Of a stretch of 5,909 nucleotides of DNA, positions 4,276 through 5,909 are shown in pieces; position 1 is the stretch's first letter, and each line of letters starts with the position of its first letter. The position numbers and the translations under genes were made by a program. The DNA comes from Clostridia bacterium (GTDB lineage: Bacteria > Bacillota > Clostridia > TANB77 > CAG-508), in contig CAAEQN010000112.1 in the NCBI GenBank assembly GCA_900758165.1, positions 1-5,909 on the forward strand. The letters run 5' to 3'. Below the pieces are notes generated by a model, which made no database searches, was not told the origin of the DNA, and worked only from the letters and a program-made list of their open reading frames with translations.

Positions 4276-5549
4276 TGGCTAGTGTTAATATAAAGAAAAG
4301 AGGTAAAGTATATCAATATCAATTTGAAATTGCTCCAGAGAAAGGAAAAAGAAAATGGATAACAAAATCGGGCTTTAAAACAAAGGCTGAAGCACAAGAA
4401 GAAGGAAATAAGGCATATACTGAATATTTAACAGCAGGAGTTCCTTTTAAAGAATGTAATATATCATATACAGATTATTTAGATTATTGGTTAGATAATT
4501 ATTGCAAAACAAATTTGAAATATAATACTATACAAGCATATAAAAATATAATTAAAAATCATATTGCTCCTAAACTTGGAAAATATAGATTATCAACATT
4601 AACAAGTGTAAAACTCAACTCATTTATAACAGAATTGTGTGAAGAAAACAATTTTGCACCAGCATATTTTAAAAACATACTAAAAGTTATTAAAGGATCA
4701 TTTCGTGACGCTTGTAATTTATATGGTTTTCTAAAATATAATCCTGCAAGAGATTTGAGATTACCTAGATTTGATGAAATACGAGAAGATGTAAAGCATT
4801 TATATAGTCAAGAAGAAATAGATAGAATATTAAATAGATTTATTGATAACGACACATTTACTTGTGTCTTTTTAACTTCTTGTTATACTGGTATGCGAAC
4901 TGGAGAGGTATGTGCATTGACTTGGGACGATATTGATTTAGAAAATGGTATTATTAAAATTAAACACAATGTTTATGATAAGCCCAAAGATAATAAAGGA
5001 AGATGGTTTCTTGGAACAACTAAAACTAAAACGGGTACTAGACGAGTTCATATAAGTAAAACTTTATTATCTGCATTACAGAATTATAAAAACAAGCAAG
5101 ATTATTTGAAAAAAATTTATGGAAATAAATATATTTATTATCACATTGAATTTGAAAAAAATAGTTCTGGCAAAATAATAGAAAGAAGAATAGTAAAAAA
5201 TATTGCAAATGAAAAATATGAAAATCCAGTAAATTTAGTTTTCGTTAAAGAAAATGGATTATATAATGGTACAGATATAACACGATCTCCATTTAATATT
5301 ATTCATAATGAATTGGGAATCAAAAAATGTAGGTTTTATGATTTAAGAGGTAGTTATGCCACTAAAATACTAAAAAATGGAGTTGAAATAAGAGATGTTG
5401 CAGATATATTAGGTCACAAAAATATTGAAACAACGGAAAACTTTTATATTTCAAGCACAGAAGATTCGAGAAAGTATGCAACAGATGTATTTGATAATAT
5501 CATAAAGTCAGATACAATAAACAAAATAATAAAATATGAAATTAAATAA
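4275..5549 (+). CDS. int: Tyrosine recombinase integrase of a Tn916-type element
   Basis: This 424-residue protein has the three parts of ICE and phage integrases. An N-terminal arm-binding domain spans about 1-58 (ASVNIKKRGKVYQYQFEIAP...GFKTKAEAQEEGNKAY). A SAM-like core-binding domain spans about 63-160, and the catalytic domain about 175-405. Visible active-site residues are R208 (TGMRTGE), a lysine around K250-K252 (TKTKTGTRR), R358 (YDLRGS), H381 (LGHKNIETTENFY) and nucleophile Y391. The usual histidine of the HxxR box is a tyrosine (Y355). The protein cuts and rejoins the element ends and the chromosomal target through a 3'-phosphotyrosine link. The start overlaps the xis stop by one base. 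It reads toward the element end, where repeats and a SEC-C gene fragment mark the probable attachment site. Length is slightly above Tn916 Int (405 residues). Confidence 0.95.
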   Translation: MASVNIKKRGKVYQYQFEIAPEKGKRKWITKSGFKTKAEAQEEGNKAYTEYLTAGVPFKECNISYTDYLDYWLDNYCKTNLKYNTIQAYKNIIKNHIAPKLGKYRLSTLTSVKLNSFITELCEENNFAPAYFKNILKVIKGSFRDACNLYGFLKYNPARDLRLPRFDEIREDVKHLYSQEEIDRILNRFIDNDTFTCVFLTSCYTGMRTGEVCALTWDDIDLENGIIKIKHNVYDKPKDNKGRWFLGTTKTKTGTRRVHISKTLLSALQNYKNKQDYLKKIYGNKYIYYHIEFEKNSSGKIIERRIVKNIANEKYENPVNLVFVKENGLYNGTDITRSPFNIIHNELGIKKCRFYDLRGSYATKILKNGVEIRDVADILGHKNIETTENFYISSTEDSRKYATDVFDNIIKSDTINKIIKYEIK

Positions 5550-5820
5550 TAAATATTTTCTGTTTCGTTGACTATTATTACTTTTAATAATATAATAAGA
5601 ATGTCAAATGTAAAAATAAATAAATTACACATTTGAGTCTTTATAGTATATGTAATATACTGTTTGCAGTGAACGGATGTGGACATTGTCCACGATTTGT
5701 CCACAGTAGATAAATATTTATAGTAAAGATAATATAATAAATATTGATAATATAAACTTTACCTTGTCCTAAAAACATTGAAATATCAATAATACTATAA
5801 ATATAAATAATATTGATAAT
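5550..5820. other. Probable terminal region of the element, rich in repeats (recombinase-binding arm)
   Basis: This AT-rich, gene-free stretch follows int. It holds an 8-bp AT palindrome (5573-5580/5585-5592), an 8-bp stem (5604-5611/5629-5636), AGTATAT-GTA-ATATACT (5645-5661), GTGGAC-ATT-GTCCAC (5679-5693) with another GTCCAC at 5699-5704, and a 14-bp AT-rich repeat (5740-5753, 5809-5822) with an inverted copy of its centre at 5784-5791. In Tn916-type elements, Int and Xis bind repeated arm sites in such a stretch, so these are the candidates. Open frames on the minus strand here have no supporting features. Confidence 0.6.
5679..5704. repeat. GTGGAC/GTCCAC inverted and direct repeat cluster
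   Basis: GTGGAC at 5679-5684 is the exact complement of GTCCAC at 5688-5693. A further TTGTCCAC occurs 11 bases downstream of the first (5686/5687 against 5697/5698), about one helical turn. It is GC-richer than its surroundings. Probably protein-binding sites near the element end. Confidence 0.55.
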
Positions 5821-5822
5821 AT
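5740..5822. repeat. 14-bp AT-rich direct repeat flanking an inverted half-copy
   Basis: AATATTGATAATAT occurs at 5740-5753 and 5809-5822, and its core TATTGATA appears inverted (TATCAATA) at 5784-5791. The second copy abuts the SEC-C fragment, where the core crossover site would be expected. Confidence 0.5.
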
Positions 5823-5880
5823 GGGAGTACAAAGTTCATGTGGTTCGGGCAAAAAATATAAACAATGTTGTGGCAAGTAA
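5821..5880 (+). pseudogene. 3' fragment of a SEC-C zinc-motif gene (probable integration target)
   Basis: The frame ending at TAA 5878-5880 encodes a C-terminal tail with CGSGKKYKQCCGK. This is the SEC-C motif found at the end of SecA and of many other proteins, where the usual form is PCPCGSGKKYKxCCGK and binds zinc. The first cysteine of the motif is missing (SSC in place of CPC), and in-frame stops occur at 5770-5772 and 5779-5781. Only the end of the motif therefore belongs to the original gene. The homology probably begins near 5838 (TGTGGTTCGGGC). The best explanation is that the element inserted in the 3' end of a SEC-C gene and this is the displaced tail. The ATG at 5821 is probably incidental. 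Which SEC-C gene was hit cannot be told. Confidence 0.7.
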
Positions 5881-5909
5881 GATAAAATAAGGAAAAACTT
5901 AAAATTTAA

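Noticed and set aside
4104..4397. 97-codon frame on the minus strand
   Set aside because: It is antisense to xis and the start of int, and its phenylalanine/serine-rich composition is typical of a shadow frame.
5444..5832. Two overlapping minus-strand frames after int
   Set aside because: They overlap the int end and the AT-rich repeat stretch. They have isoleucine/tyrosine-rich low-complexity products and no supporting signal.
1..5909. CRISPR array, tRNA or rRNA genes, insertion sequence
   Set aside because: No regularly spaced repeats, no cloverleaf or rRNA signature, and no transposase frame were seen on either strand.

Overview
The window reads as the downstream (integrase) end of a Tn916-type integrative and conjugative element (ICE) in a low-GC Gram-positive host. 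It is very AT-rich, has strong AGGAGG-like ribosome binding sites and intrinsic terminators, and its proteins are lysine/isoleucine/asparagine-rich. These traits suggest Clostridia or a related anaerobic Firmicute; the species cannot be named. The gene order is the Tn916 backbone order: tail of a Tet(M)-class tetracycline ribosomal protection gene, Cys-rich KTR protein, regulators, small sigma-like factor, small accessory genes, xis, int, element end.

Left part (1-1630). The first 76 bases encode the last 24 residues of a Tet(M)-class protein. Next come a 57-residue zinc-ribbon KTR protein with its own terminator, a 20-codon mini-ORF, and an OmpR/VanR-type response regulator with no partner kinase. 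A convergent gene for a tandem-HTH XRE regulator follows, and the two share a bidirectional terminator.

Middle (1630-3212). A gene-free stretch of about 670 bases separates the divergent XRE gene and the sigma-like gene. It carries two near-identical 25-bp direct repeats, an 11-bp inverted repeat, a strong terminator about 90 bases before the sigma-like gene, and a hairpin abutting that gene's ribosome binding site. After the sigma-like gene and its terminator comes about 320 bases of non-coding sequence packed with perfect short stems, including a GAGA-tetraloop hairpin. It ends at another terminator and looks like a structured RNA.

Right part (3213-5909). A tight, overlapping cluster encodes a 68-residue unknown protein, a MazF/PemK-type endoribonuclease with both catalytic residues, and a 71-residue unknown protein. 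Translationally coupled xis and int follow. Beyond int lies about 270 bases of repeat-rich AT sequence, probably the recombinase-binding end of the element. It runs into a 3' fragment of a SEC-C zinc-motif gene (CGSGKKYKQCCGK, then stop), which suggests that the element inserted into the 3' end of a SEC-C gene.

Inferred logic: the XRE repressor, response regulator and sigma-like factor control element genes, Xis and Int excise and integrate the element, and the MazF cluster may stabilise it. The most notable items are the structured RNA candidate, the MazF operon without a recognisable antitoxin, the SEC-C integration junction, and the attenuator-like leader of the sigma-like gene.
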